Shown: piece after piece, positions 25,462 to 33,395 of the stretch
Numbering within the stretch: the first letter of the stretch is position 1
How the letters are laid out: every line of letters starts with the position of its first letter
NCBI GenBank assembly: GCA_018384175.1
Contig: JAHAZB010000043.1
Location: 1 to 45,705 of the forward strand
Source of the DNA: Eubacteriales bacterium
GTDB taxonomy: Bacteria; Bacillota; Clostridia; UBA1381
Length of the DNA: 45,705 bases
Direction: 5' to 3'
Notes under the pieces: generated by a model
Databases searched by the model: none
Told to the model about the DNA's origin: nothing
What the model saw: only the letters and a program-made list of their open reading frames with translations
Translations under genes and position numbers: made by a program

Positions 25462-26421
25462 TTATAAATCGCTTAAAAACTCAAAAATCTTATCATTAGA
25501 GCCCTGTAACCATTCATGTCCGAACTCAGGATATAACACAACATCCTTCTTTGAGGTTACTTTATTATATATAGCAAATTGTGTAGATGGTGGACAAATT
25601 GTATCTACAAGACCGGTGTACATACGAAATTCCGCCCTCATTCTCTTTGCAATATTCTGAAGGTCTATGTATCCAAGCCTTTCGAATATTTCATCTTCAC
25701 GCTCGTGATTCGGGTCATAGTGTCTGAAATAGTACTTAAGTCCCTCATAAGCATCCTTATTAAGATCCATTTCATAAACTCTCTTAAAGTCTGAAAGATA
25801 CGGATATGATGCGGCACACTTTGCTATTTCCGGCACAAGGCACGCACACGCAATACACAGACAGCCGCCCTGTGAGCCACCTGTTGTTGCCACTCTTTTC
25901 TCGTCCACACAGTCCATATTCATTATAATTTTCGCCAAAAGTGCAGTATCAAGATACACATCACGCATCAATAAATCGTGCTTATCACCGTCTATTCCCC
26001 TAATAAACGGATTGGAAAAGGTTGTTCCGGCTACTCCGCCTACATCCTCGGAATATCCGCCCTGACCACGTACGTCCATAAATGCTACAACATATCCCTG
26101 TGCCGCAAAGTTAAGCAATCCCTGCCATTCACAAGCAGAGCCTGACAAGCCGTGAAACATCAGAACTGCAGGCATTTTTCCATCTACGTTATTAGGAACA
26201 GCCACCTTTGCGTGAATTCTTGCGTTCTTAGTCCCCATATAATAAAGGTCGTACATATCGGTATACTTAGACGGAAATCCGTTCTTTATAAACTCTGCTT
26301 TGGGGTCAAGTGAATTCATTTCTGCCAAAGCCTCATCCCAATACTCGTCAATATCAGCAGGACATGGTGAAATTCCCTGATACTGTAATAATTTTTCAAC
26401 CGGCATATCTAATACTGGCAT
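25462..26421 (-). CDS. CE7-family acetyl xylan esterase / cephalosporin-C deacetylase
   Basis: The 319-aa enzyme has the family's RGQGG motif (MDVRGQGGYSED), the nucleophile motif GGSQGG, an Asp in GLVDTICPP and a His in FGHEWLQG. Members remove acetyl groups from xylo-oligosaccharides and also from cephalosporin C, and they work in the cytosol on small substrates. ATG 26421 follows GGGAG. It forms a two-gene unit with the downstream esterase. Confidence 0.92.
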   Translation of the reverse strand: MPVLDMPVEKLLQYQGISPCPADIDEYWDEALAEMNSLDPKAEFIKNGFPSKYTDMYDLYYMGTKNARIHAKVAVPNNVDGKMPAVLMFHGLSGSACEWQGLLNFAAQGYVVAFMDVRGQGGYSEDVGGVAGTTFSNPFIRGIDGDKHDLLMRDVYLDTALLAKIIMNMDCVDEKRVATTGGSQGGCLCIACACLVPEIAKCAASYPYLSDFKRVYEMDLNKDAYEGLKYYFRHYDPNHEREDEIFERLGYIDLQNIAKRMRAEFRMYTGLVDTICPPSTQFAIYNKVTSKKDVVLYPEFGHEWLQGSNDKIFEFLSDL

Positions 26422-26533
26422 CAATAATCATCTCCCGATTTTCCATTCTCCTGCCTATTCTATCACAGTTCTTTCTGTTTTTCAAGACACAAGCAAAAAT
26501 TGTTGAATAAAATGTGTCCGAATTCTAATAAAT

Positions 26534-26561
26534 CGGGACGTAGAGGACGCAGTCCCCTACA
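26534..26561 (-). repeat. REP-like hairpin repeat, copy A
   Basis: The copy reads GGGACG, a 10-nt loop, AGTCCC, then CTACA on the plus strand (five of six arm pairs). It shares arms, loop length and tail with copies at 42618-42645 and 43815-43842. On the minus strand its TGTAGGG supplies the TAG stop codon of the 42-aa gene. Confidence 0.75.
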
Positions 26562-26685
26562 AATCTGCATCATCTCCGTTACTTACACACTTTTCTTCCA
26601 TTTTAAGCTGTATATCCTTAAGCTCGTCAATAACGTCGGTTAACTTATTAAAAAGCTCAAAATACATTTCCTTATATTCAGGCAT
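26557..26685 (-). CDS. 42-aa acidic helical protein, conserved-hypothetical-like
   Basis: The frame encodes MPEYKEMYFELFNKLTDVID, a long amphipathic helix, and an acidic tail (NGDDADL). AAAGGAG precedes the ATG with good spacing. The helix resembles short hypothetical proteins of Clostridia that begin with a YKEMY-LFN motif; their function is unknown. The stop codon lies in a REP-like repeat, so the original C-terminus may have been altered. A promoter and a terminator-like hairpin lie upstream. Confidence 0.65.
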   Translation of the reverse strand: MPEYKEMYFELFNKLTDVIDELKDIQLKMEEKCVSNGDDADL

Positions 26686-26719
26686 AATATTTCTCCTTTC
26701 AAAATCAGCTCACACAATT

Positions 26720-26751
26720 AAAAAATGCGTGGCACAAACCTGCACCACGCA
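26720..26751 (-). terminator. Hairpin with T-run in the leader of the 42-aa gene
   Basis: On the minus strand TGCGTGG pairs with CCACGCA and is followed by TTTTTT. It lies between a possible promoter (26820-26792) and the 42-aa gene, so it could be an attenuator or a second terminator behind dpaB. Confidence 0.7.
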
Positions 26752-26791
26752 AAAAACGAGCGTTCACTAAAAAAACATAAAAATATGTACA

Positions 26792-26820
26792 AAAATAAAA
26801 CGTAAATATTCAACTGTCAA
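26792..26820 (-). promoter_or_regulatory. Possible sigma-A promoter upstream of the 42-aa gene
   Basis: A perfect TTGACA (26820-26815) is followed after 17 nt by TATTTT (26797-26792). Confidence 0.5.
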
Positions 26821-26887
26821 GGAACAACAAACATAGTTTGTGATGTGTGGTTGATTTTAGTATAGCACAGCTTTCAAAATAAATCAA

Positions 26888-26927
26888 CACAAAAAATTGA
26901 GGGTTAAGAAAAATCTTTCCCTCAATT
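26888..26927 (-). terminator. Terminator of dpaA-dpaB
   Basis: On the minus strand AATTGAGGG pairs with CCCTCAATT, followed by TTTTTTG, just after the dpaB stop. Confidence 0.85.
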
Positions 26928-26933
26928 ATATGT

Positions 26934-27515
26934 TTAACCCAACAGCACCGGCTGAATTTGTTTTCCGTCCAGAGCAAATCTTGCGGCAGGTATAATCGAC
27001 GGCATATCCGCCACCAGCGAGGTTGGCTTATTGATGCAATCGTCCTGACGGAACGGAACAAAGAATACATTCTTATAGTTTAGCAATGCACCTATATTTT
27101 TTGCTGCATTGGCAAGGCCGTCATTTGTCGAAACCGCCAGAAGCACAGGCTTTTGATTTCTTAAATGTGCCTTTGCCGCCATAGTAACCGATGTATCAGC
27201 TATGCCCGAAGCAAGCTTTGCAAGAGAATTGCCCGTACATGGCGCAACAATGAGCAAATCAAGATAGCCTTTGGGTCCTATCGGTTCTGCCTCCTTGAAG
27301 GTCGAGATTATACCTCTGCCACAGATGTCTTCAATTCTCGCTTTTATTTCCTCTGCATCACCGAAGCGTGTATCTGTTGTATATGCCGCCTGACTCATAA
27401 TAGGTACCACCGTTGTATTTAGCGATTTAAGATATTCCATCTCCTTAATGACCTTTTTGAAGGTGCAAAATGAGCCGGTGATTGCAAAGCCTATCGTCTT
27501 CCCCTCAAGCTCCAT
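26934..27515 (-). CDS. dpaB: Dipicolinate synthase subunit B
   Basis: The 193-aa flavoprotein-like subunit has the family start IGFAITGSFCTFKKVI, the central block LLIVAPCTGNSLAKLASGIAD and FFVPFRQDDCINKP. With DpaA it makes dipicolinic acid from a dihydrodipicolinate precursor in the mother cell. It begins 2 nt after dpaA, so translation is probably coupled. A terminator follows. Confidence 0.96.
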   Translation of the reverse strand: MELEGKTIGFAITGSFCTFKKVIKEMEYLKSLNTTVVPIMSQAAYTTDTRFGDAEEIKARIEDICGRGIISTFKEAEPIGPKGYLDLLIVAPCTGNSLAKLASGIADTSVTMAAKAHLRNQKPVLLAVSTNDGLANAAKNIGALLNYKNVFFVPFRQDDCINKPTSLVADMPSIIPAARFALDGKQIQPVLLG

Positions 27516-27517
27516 CT

Positions 27518-28384
27518 TTACCCCACCTCCAGTTCACAAAGGATGTTTTTGACAGTATCCTTAATTATACAACCTGCGCTGATGGGTGCAGTTTTACCCG
27601 GCAATGATAAAGCCCAGATTACACGTCTGTTAAGGCTTTTAGCTGTTTCCAAATCGACACCGCCCGGTACTGATGCGAGGTCAATTATAAGAGCATTGTC
27701 ATTCATTGCTCCAAGCTCTGTTTCGCCAAGCACAAGGCTCGGTACGGTATTGAAAATAACATCGTATTTATTCATACCCACAGCAATTTTGGCAGTATTG
27801 ACCGCTTTTGCTCCGGCACATTCAATCCATGCCAAATCACCCCACCGTCTTGCGCTGACCGTTACATCACAACCTAACGCAATCAGCATTTTTGTAAGTA
27901 TTTTTCCAATCCGCCCATAACCTATAACAAGCGCCGACGCACCTGAAAGTGTAATCGGCATCTCCGACAGGGCAATCTCCAATGCGCCCTCTGCCGTGGG
28001 AATTGCATTCTTCACCATAAGCTCCTCACGGTTATAGTAGTCAATCAACGCAATTCCTTCCCTGTCGAACCTTGCGGCAAGAACAGGCGAAATATGTCCT
28101 GCAAGCACCAGCTTTGACGAGCCAACCATTGAAATGAAGTCTTCAATGAGAATCGGCTTTTGGCCATACGGTGCATTTATAGTGATATCATCTCTGCTCG
28201 CCGGAATAGGCAAAATTATAACCTCTGCACTGAGAGCTTTGTACATATCAGAGGCAATATCAATTCCTGAAGTATCAATATCCTTTTCAAAGCCAAAGGC
28301 TGAAACCTTATATCCGTCTTCACTCAAAAGCCTTGCAAGCGTAAGAGCACGCAAATCTCCGCCTATGACCGATATTGTTTTCAT
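27518..28384 (-). CDS. dpaA: Dipicolinate synthase subunit A
   Basis: The 288-aa subunit has an N-terminal domain starting ISVIGGDLRALTLARLL and a Rossmann NAD(P)-binding domain (ALVIGYGRIGKILTKML), followed by IIDLASVPGGVD. It supplies the spore's dipicolinate together with DpaB. ATG 28384 follows AAGGAAGGGAG; the preceding TTG is less likely. A sigma-K-type promoter lies about 60 nt upstream, as expected for a late mother-cell gene. Confidence 0.96.
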   Translation of the reverse strand: MKTISVIGGDLRALTLARLLSEDGYKVSAFGFEKDIDTSGIDIASDMYKALSAEVIILPIPASRDDITINAPYGQKPILIEDFISMVGSSKLVLAGHISPVLAARFDREGIALIDYYNREELMVKNAIPTAEGALEIALSEMPITLSGASALVIGYGRIGKILTKMLIALGCDVTVSARRWGDLAWIECAGAKAVNTAKIAVGMNKYDVIFNTVPSLVLGETELGAMNDNALIIDLASVPGGVDLETAKSLNRRVIWALSLPGKTAPISAGCIIKDTVKNILCELEVG

Positions 28385-28441
28385 CAATTATCTCCCTTCC
28401 TTTCTGCACGCCGGAAAAATTCCGCACGCTTATTCACTAAT

Positions 28442-28469
28442 TATAATATGTGAATTGCAGAAATTTGGT
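28442..28469 (-). promoter_or_regulatory. Sigma-K-type promoter of dpaA
   Basis: On the minus strand AC (28469-28468), a 17-nt spacer and CATATTATA (28450-28442) match the sigma-K consensus AC-N16/17-CATAnnnTA at every defined base. The homologous spoVF operon of B. subtilis is sigma-K controlled. Confidence 0.75.
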
Positions 28470-28560
28470 TCGGTCCGTCTTAGGTGAAATTAGAGCTTTG
28501 GTCTTCGGTGTTCTTCACAAAATTATAACCTTTCACATAGCTTAAAAACGAAAATCAATA

Positions 28561-28589
28561 TCGACACACGTATTAATACGTGTTATAAT
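28561..28589 (+). promoter_or_regulatory. Palindromic operator-promoter of a lost hicAB operon
   Basis: TCGACA (28561-28566) and TATAAT (28584-28589) have a 17-nt spacer. The perfect 18-bp palindrome ACACGTATTAATACGTGT (28566-28583) fills this spacer, so a bound repressor would block RNA polymerase. Downstream are AAGGAG and a hicA-like start. Confidence 0.75.
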
Positions 28590-28622
28590 ATGCCTATACT
28601 AATGATAAGGAGTCAAAAAGCT

Positions 28623-28658
28623 ATGCCAATGACACCAAAAGAAATGTTACGGCTTTTA
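28623..28658 (+). pseudogene. hicA: Relic of hicA toxin gene (first about 12 codons)
   Basis: Codons from 28623 read MPMTPKEMLRLL, the usual N-terminus of HicA mRNA interferases. After that the sequence runs straight into the 3' end of holA on the opposite strand, and the double-stranded RNA-binding-like fold with its catalytic His is missing, as is hicB. The frame stays open beyond this point only because it reads antisense to holA. Promoter, operator and ribosome binding site remain intact. Confidence 0.7.
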
Positions 28659-28660
28659 TA

Positions 28661-29671
28661 TCATGCGCCAAGCGCCTCGAAAACAAATTTGTACAAAGCA
28701 TCCCACTCTGCTATTTTGCCCTGCTTGATTGCAAGGTCAAGCTCAGGTACTCTTGATACCCTTTCTGCAAGAAAGTCCTCCGAAAAACGTTTTGCTCCTT
28801 CATAATACTTTTTAGCAATGAATCCCGGCAGTCCAAGACGTTTTTCCACTTCTGCCGACGTTGCACCATCAGCAAACATCAGCTTTGACAAAAGCATCTT
28901 ATCAAATGCAGAATTGAGCAGATACATAACGGTAAATGCCGATTCCTTAGCCGTTTTAAGTTCTGCCAAAATCTGAAAAGCACGGTCGTTTTGTTTTTCC
29001 ATAATACAGTCGGTAAGCTCAAAAACCTGTACATTCACAGACCTCGACACCATCTTCTTTACATCAGTCTCGGTTATTTCCTCCTCGGAAGTAAGCAAAA
29101 GCTTATCAAGCTCATTTTTTAAGTTAATCAATCCATCCTGACAAACCGACACAAAATACTCAATAACATTTTTGCTCATCTTTTTCTTTGCCTTCAAAAC
29201 CTCGCCCTGCACCCATGCAGTAAGCTCATAAGGCTTCAAATACGCAAATTCCACCACAGTACCGACCTTTGACATAGTCTTATATACCGACGAGCGTTTA
29301 TCAACATTGTCCTCTATAAACAGTAGTATACAGTAGTCGGGAAGTCTTTTAAGCTCCTCATTCCAGAAAGCTGCCACGTCCTCCTTCGGCTTTTTGAAAA
29401 TGCCACTATCTCTTACGATAACAAGCTTCTTTTCACTTATCATAGGATAGCTTTCAATCGCATCTGCAATCTCATCTGTCGGTGTTTCCTTACCATCAAT
29501 TGTTATAAGATTAAACTCCTCAAAGCCGTCCTCCGGTATCACTTCACGTATTTTTTCTATATACAAATCACGCATATACAGTTCCTCGCCATAGAAAAGA
29601 TATGCGCCCGATACTCCTTTTTCCTTAAGCTCACGCTTCAATCGCATTACGTCGCTTTCTTTTACTGCCAT
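28661..29671 (-). CDS. holA: DNA polymerase III subunit delta
   Basis: The 336-aa clamp-loader subunit has the typical start with YLFYGEELYMRDLYIEKI, LVIVRDSGIFKK in the first domain and the C-terminal collar helices (AKKYYEGAKRFSED...LDLAIKQG). It opens the beta clamp during replication. It overlaps the end of comEC by 10 nt. Its 3' end abuts the hicA relic. Confidence 0.95.
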   Translation of the reverse strand: MAVKESDVMRLKRELKEKGVSGAYLFYGEELYMRDLYIEKIREVIPEDGFEEFNLITIDGKETPTDEIADAIESYPMISEKKLVIVRDSGIFKKPKEDVAAFWNEELKRLPDYCILLFIEDNVDKRSSVYKTMSKVGTVVEFAYLKPYELTAWVQGEVLKAKKKMSKNVIEYFVSVCQDGLINLKNELDKLLLTSEEEITETDVKKMVSRSVNVQVFELTDCIMEKQNDRAFQILAELKTAKESAFTVMYLLNSAFDKMLLSKLMFADGATSAEVEKRLGLPGFIAKKYYEGAKRFSEDFLAERVSRVPELDLAIKQGKIAEWDALYKFVFEALGA

Positions 29672-31980
29672 TTAAGCACCTCCCCAAACCATGACGCTCC
29701 GATTCTATCTTTATCGCACATAAGTGTTATATCACACATTGTATCTGTTCGTAAAATCTTTGCGCCGTGTTTATAATATCTTTCAACCACTTCTTCGTCA
29801 GGATGTGAATACATATTATTCCTTCCCACGCAAAACACCGCAAAATCAGGACTCGTTTCAGCCACAAACCTCTCTGATGAAGAAGTTTTCGAGCCGTGAT
29901 GTGATACCTTTATTATATCCACCTCACCGATATTGCCGACAAGCCTCTTTTCTATATTTTCACTCATATCGCCACCAAAGAACATAGTTGTATCGTTATA
30001 ATTCATTCTGAGCGCAAGAGAATAATCATTTTCTTCATCAAAGCTGTCATTTTTATAAGGTGAAAGAACTTCTATCAACAACCCCGATTCAAACTCAAGC
30101 TTATCTCCTGCATTAACATACAAGATTTCCGTTTCATTAGCTTCCGCTGCAGCTACCACTCTTTCACGATATTCTCCGCCCTCATTACATCCGGACAGCA
30201 TAACCGTATGAACATCAAGATTTTCTATCGCCGCTATGATACCTTCGACATGGTCTCTGTGGCAATGTGATACAATTGCAAGGTCTATCTTTGAATAGCC
30301 TTTAGCCGTAAGATACGGCAAAAACACTTTCTCTCCGATATTATACTCGCTGTCTGCCATACCACCGCCACCATCTATAAGTATTCTGTCCTTTCCTACT
30401 ATATCTAATATTGCACCATCGCTCTGTCCTACATTTACAAAAGTAAGCTTCATCTTACCAAAATCAGAAAACACGTCAACAGTATAGCCAACAATTATCA
30501 CCGCAAGTCCTATTGTTGCAGCTTTAAACCCTGCTTTCCCCGTATCCCTGTCAACCGCACACTTGATAAGATATACTGCAATAACAAAAACGGCAAAGCC
30601 TACCACCGTTGTCTTTGCCAGTGCCAAATGATAACCCGGCAAAAGTGATACCATCTGCGGCAGCTTTTGCATCAAATCAATTATCACATCAACAACAATC
30701 CCGAAAATACCGGCAGAACCAAATATCTCGTAAAACATCAACGTAACCGGTGATATTATAAATAACAACAGCGATAACGGTGTATAAAGAAAGGTAAATA
30801 TAATACTGTAAAGTGATGCACCGTTAAAGAAGTATGCCGACAGAGGAGTAAGTCCTACTGTACCTATTATCCAGACCGACACCATCGTTCTTATCTTCCT
30901 GTTTTTGATAAAGCCCAGTCTTTCTTCAAGCGGTAGTCTGAACCAATTCAAAATTATTCCTATCGCAACTGACATAACAAAGCCTGAATTATACAGCAAA
31001 AGCGGATTTGCCACAAGACATACCGATACAACCATGGCTGCAATATCGGTATAATGCGAAAAGCCACGCAGTCTGCGATATATTATAATTCCTGCCAATA
31101 TAAGTGCCGACCGCACAAATGACATATAATTTCCATAGAAAAGTGCAAAGCATAAAAGTGCTACTGCAATAATAATATCACGTTTGCGTTTAGGAATTGC
31201 CGCAAACAGCAATTCACATACCGAAAGCAAAAAGAAAATATGCAGAAATGAAGGGTACAAAAACCTCAACGCTGACGTACTTACCAAGATTTTCTGAAAT
31301 TCATCTGTAAACTCCGACTTTTGTCCAAGTAAAACTGCTTTTATCATTCCGGCATCATCGTCGGTATAAAATCTGTCAATCGCAGCTGATATACGGCATT
31401 TTACATATTCGACAGCATAAATGGGCGAAAACAAAAATGCCCTTGCATCAATCAGTTGCAGTTCATCTGCATGGAGAGAAAAACCAATGCCCTTACTCTT
31501 AAAATATCTTTTATAATCAAATTCCGTACTGTTTTCAGGCGAATCAATTTCCTTCAAAAACCCACGAAATGCAACTCTGTTTCCGGTAGAAAGTTCGTTT
31601 TCACACGTGATACGAAGCTTATTCTTCAGTTTAGCTTCTTCGTTATTATATCTAAGTTTTTCTGTTCTCAAAACATATGAATAGTATTCATTATGCTCAT
31701 CAGGCACTTCACTTATAACACCCTCAATTTCTATGTAACGTCCTACATAATTATCAAGTATCGTTGCCGATGGCTCTGTCGCAAACGAAAAACCTATCAC
31801 CCCAACCAATGCACCGACAGCACAAATCAGTCTTCGACCGTCCAATCTTTTGGCAAATACACCCATTGCCGTCAACAGCATCAACACAAACGCAAAAAGA
31901 AAGGATATTCCTGTCCCTGCAATACTGTAAACAAACACAGCAATAAGATACCAACACAAGAAACCAGCAAACACAGACAT
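29662..31980 (-). CDS. comEC: ComEC/Rec2 DNA-uptake channel protein
   Basis: The 772-aa protein has an N-terminal membrane and OB-fold part (about 1-190), a polytopic competence domain (about 200-490) and a C-terminal metallo-beta-lactamase-like domain (VNVGQSDGAILDI, SHCHRDHVEG, KVSHHGSKTS). It conducts single-stranded DNA through the membrane during natural transformation. comEA and other competence genes are not in the window. holA follows with an overlap, a common clostridial arrangement. Confidence 0.95.
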   Translation of the reverse strand: MSVFAGFLCWYLIAVFVYSIAGTGISFLFAFVLMLLTAMGVFAKRLDGRRLICAVGALVGVIGFSFATEPSATILDNYVGRYIEIEGVISEVPDEHNEYYSYVLRTEKLRYNNEEAKLKNKLRITCENELSTGNRVAFRGFLKEIDSPENSTEFDYKRYFKSKGIGFSLHADELQLIDARAFLFSPIYAVEYVKCRISAAIDRFYTDDDAGMIKAVLLGQKSEFTDEFQKILVSTSALRFLYPSFLHIFFLLSVCELLFAAIPKRKRDIIIAVALLCFALFYGNYMSFVRSALILAGIIIYRRLRGFSHYTDIAAMVVSVCLVANPLLLYNSGFVMSVAIGIILNWFRLPLEERLGFIKNRKIRTMVSVWIIGTVGLTPLSAYFFNGASLYSIIFTFLYTPLSLLLFIISPVTLMFYEIFGSAGIFGIVVDVIIDLMQKLPQMVSLLPGYHLALAKTTVVGFAVFVIAVYLIKCAVDRDTGKAGFKAATIGLAVIIVGYTVDVFSDFGKMKLTFVNVGQSDGAILDIVGKDRILIDGGGGMADSEYNIGEKVFLPYLTAKGYSKIDLAIVSHCHRDHVEGIIAAIENLDVHTVMLSGCNEGGEYRERVVAAAEANETEILYVNAGDKLEFESGLLIEVLSPYKNDSFDEENDYSLALRMNYNDTTMFFGGDMSENIEKRLVGNIGEVDIIKVSHHGSKTSSSERFVAETSPDFAVFCVGRNNMYSHPDEEVVERYYKHGAKILRTDTMCDITLMCDKDRIGASWFGEVLKWQ

Positions 31981-31997
31981 TGTTACGCTCCCATATT

Positions 31998-32996
31998 TTA
32001 TATTTTCTTAACCGACTCTCTCTCAATGACTTTTGTGCAATGAACACAAATATTCTCCGTTTCAACGTCTCCGTCAATCATTTTGATAAGAAGCGATACT
32101 GCTTCCTCGCCCATCTTACACTTATCTATTTCCACAGTAGTTAAAGCCGGTGTTGCATATTTTGCAATGACAATATCATCAAGTCCGCATACAGATACAT
32201 CATCAGGCACTTTAATATTATGCTTTGTAAGCTCCTTCATAAAATTAACTGCGATAATATCGGTTGCACACAAAACAGCAGTAATGCCCTTATGTGATAA
32301 TATACTTGAAAAATCACCAAAATCATCCTCGTTATCTACACCATAAATCCATTCTTCGTCTAAAGCTATCCTTGAATCCTCAAGTGCTTTTCTGTAACCG
32401 TTCAGGCTCGCGGCAAAGAACTCCGGTATCGCTTTCATACCTACAAAGCCAATTTTTCTGTGCCCCATAGAAACAAGATATCTAAAAGATGCATAAGATG
32501 CCTCGCTATAATCACAAAATACTGTACTGCTGCCGTTGTCTGTCATATGTGCATCAAGAACAACATAAGGAATATCGTTCTCCTTAAGACATTGAACAGC
32601 CGCCGGTGTCGCACTTAGCAAAAATATAACACCATCAACATCTCTTTGCGATATAGAATGTAGCAGTCTTGAATTCTCAAAGTCCTCAGTATTTGACAAA
32701 ACAAGATTGTATCCATTTTTCATACAAATCTCCATCATACGCTTGATTGCTGTATTATAAAAAAGGTTGTCAAAGGATGTATACTCCGAGCTGACAACTA
32801 TATGAATATTAAAGCTTTTGTTAAGAACAAGCTTTCTTGAACTCAAGCTCGGATTATATCCGGTCTCCTTAATAATTTTCAGGATAGTATTGCGTTTTTC
32901 CTCACTTACTCCCGGACGGTTATTGATAACATAAGAAACCGCCGCAGGTGTAACATTTGCCAATCTTGCAATATCCTTGATTGTGATATTCGCCAT
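31998..32996 (-). CDS. LacI-family transcriptional regulator
   Basis: The 332-aa regulator has the LacI helix-turn-helix (TIKDIARLANVTPAAVSYVINN, with the hinge region after GYNPSLSSRKL) and a periplasmic-binding-protein-like sensor domain ending with ATPALTTVEIDK. It probably senses a sugar or nucleoside. ATG 32996 follows AAGGTGGAG; a GTG four codons earlier is possible. The divergent region contains a strong LacI-type double operator, but the operon it should control is gone (see 33117-33157). Confidence 0.93.
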   Translation of the reverse strand: MANITIKDIARLANVTPAAVSYVINNRPGVSEEKRNTILKIIKETGYNPSLSSRKLVLNKSFNIHIVVSSEYTSFDNLFYNTAIKRMMEICMKNGYNLVLSNTEDFENSRLLHSISQRDVDGVIFLLSATPAAVQCLKENDIPYVVLDAHMTDNGSSTVFCDYSEASYASFRYLVSMGHRKIGFVGMKAIPEFFAASLNGYRKALEDSRIALDEEWIYGVDNEDDFGDFSSILSHKGITAVLCATDIIAVNFMKELTKHNIKVPDDVSVCGLDDIVIAKYATPALTTVEIDKCKMGEEAVSLLIKMIDGDVETENICVHCTKVIERESVKKI

Positions 32997-33026
32997 CTGC
33001 TTCTCCACCTTTTTCCTAATGTACTA

Positions 33027-33055
33027 AGTTTATCATTTTGCCTGTAATTTGTCAA
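33027..33055 (-). promoter_or_regulatory. Sigma-A promoter of the LacI gene
   Basis: On the minus strand TTGACA (33055-33050) and TAAACT (33032-33027) are 17 nt apart. Confidence 0.75.
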
Positions 33056-33091
33056 TAATATTGTACTTTGACAAAAAATTTATAATATCTA

Positions 33092-33120
33092 TTGACAAAA
33101 TCCGCAAATAAGTGTAATAT
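33092..33120 (+). promoter_or_regulatory. Divergent promoter under LacI-type control
   Basis: TTGACA (33092-33097) and TAATAT (33115-33120) are 17 nt apart. The operator palindrome starts inside the -10 and covers the transcription start. Confidence 0.7.
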
Positions 33121-33157
33121 TTACTTAAACGATTAAGTTAATCGTTTAAGTAAATAT
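33117..33157 (+). promoter_or_regulatory. Perfect 41-bp palindromic LacI-type double operator
   Basis: Two 20-bp arms around a central G are exact reverse complements. Each arm contains a LacI-type site with central CG: TTAAACGATTAA on the left and TTAATCGTTTAA on the right. Position over the start of the divergent promoter fits repression by the adjacent LacI-family protein. Confidence 0.85.
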
Positions 33158-33174
33158 ATGGAGGTGCATATAAA

Positions 33175-33216
33175 ATGCCACTTTATGCTTACTATTATTT
33201 AGCAAAAAAAGATTGA
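33175..33216 (+). pseudogene. 13-codon ORF behind the LacI operator, probably the stub of a lost operon
   Basis: GGAGGT lies 9 nt before an ATG that opens MPLYAYYYLAKKD followed by TGA. The strong translation signal and regulated promoter imply a real gene once stood here. The stop codon TGA is part of the TTGACA of the tRNA promoter, so the junction lies at or before 33213. A genuine 13-aa peptide or leader cannot be excluded. Confidence 0.5.
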
Positions 33217-33241
33217 CACAAACTAAATTTTATAGTAAAAT
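33213..33241 (+). promoter_or_regulatory. Sigma-A promoter of tRNA-Leu
   Basis: A perfect TTGACA (33213-33218) and TAAAAT (33236-33241) are 17 nt apart; the tRNA begins 33 nt later. Confidence 0.85.
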
Positions 33242-33274
33242 ATCTATTGTTCTTTGTTTGAACAATATTTATAT

Positions 33275-33361
33275 GCGGATATGGCGGAATTGGCAGACGC
33301 GCATGGTTCAGGTCCATGTGAAAGCGATTTCATGCAGGTTCAAGTCCTGTTATCCGCACCA
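33275..33361 (+). tRNA. tRNA-Leu (anticodon CAG), CCA encoded
   Basis: The acceptor arm GCGGATA pairs with TATCCGC, followed by A and CCA. The anticodon arm is CATGG-TTCAGGT-CCATG, giving anticodon CAG. A long variable arm (TGAAA/TTTCA) identifies a class II tRNA, and the T arm is CAGG-TTCAAGT-CCTG. All 87 nt, including the CCA end, are present. Confidence 0.95.
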
Positions 33362-33363
33362 CG

Positions 33364-33395
33364 TCGGAACGGACTTTGCTTCGTTCCGATTTTTC
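33364..33395 (+). terminator. Terminator of tRNA-Leu
   Basis: TCGGAACG pairs with CGTTCCGA, followed by TTTTT. Confidence 0.85.

Noticed and set aside
28590-28805. A 71-codon plus-strand frame over the end of holA
   Set aside because: Only its MPMTPKEMLRLL segment has protein-like similarity (hicA). The rest is antisense to a well-supported holA.
31754-32077. A 107-codon minus-strand frame spanning the comEC start and lacI end
   Set aside because: It overlaps two confident genes in another frame and has no start signals.
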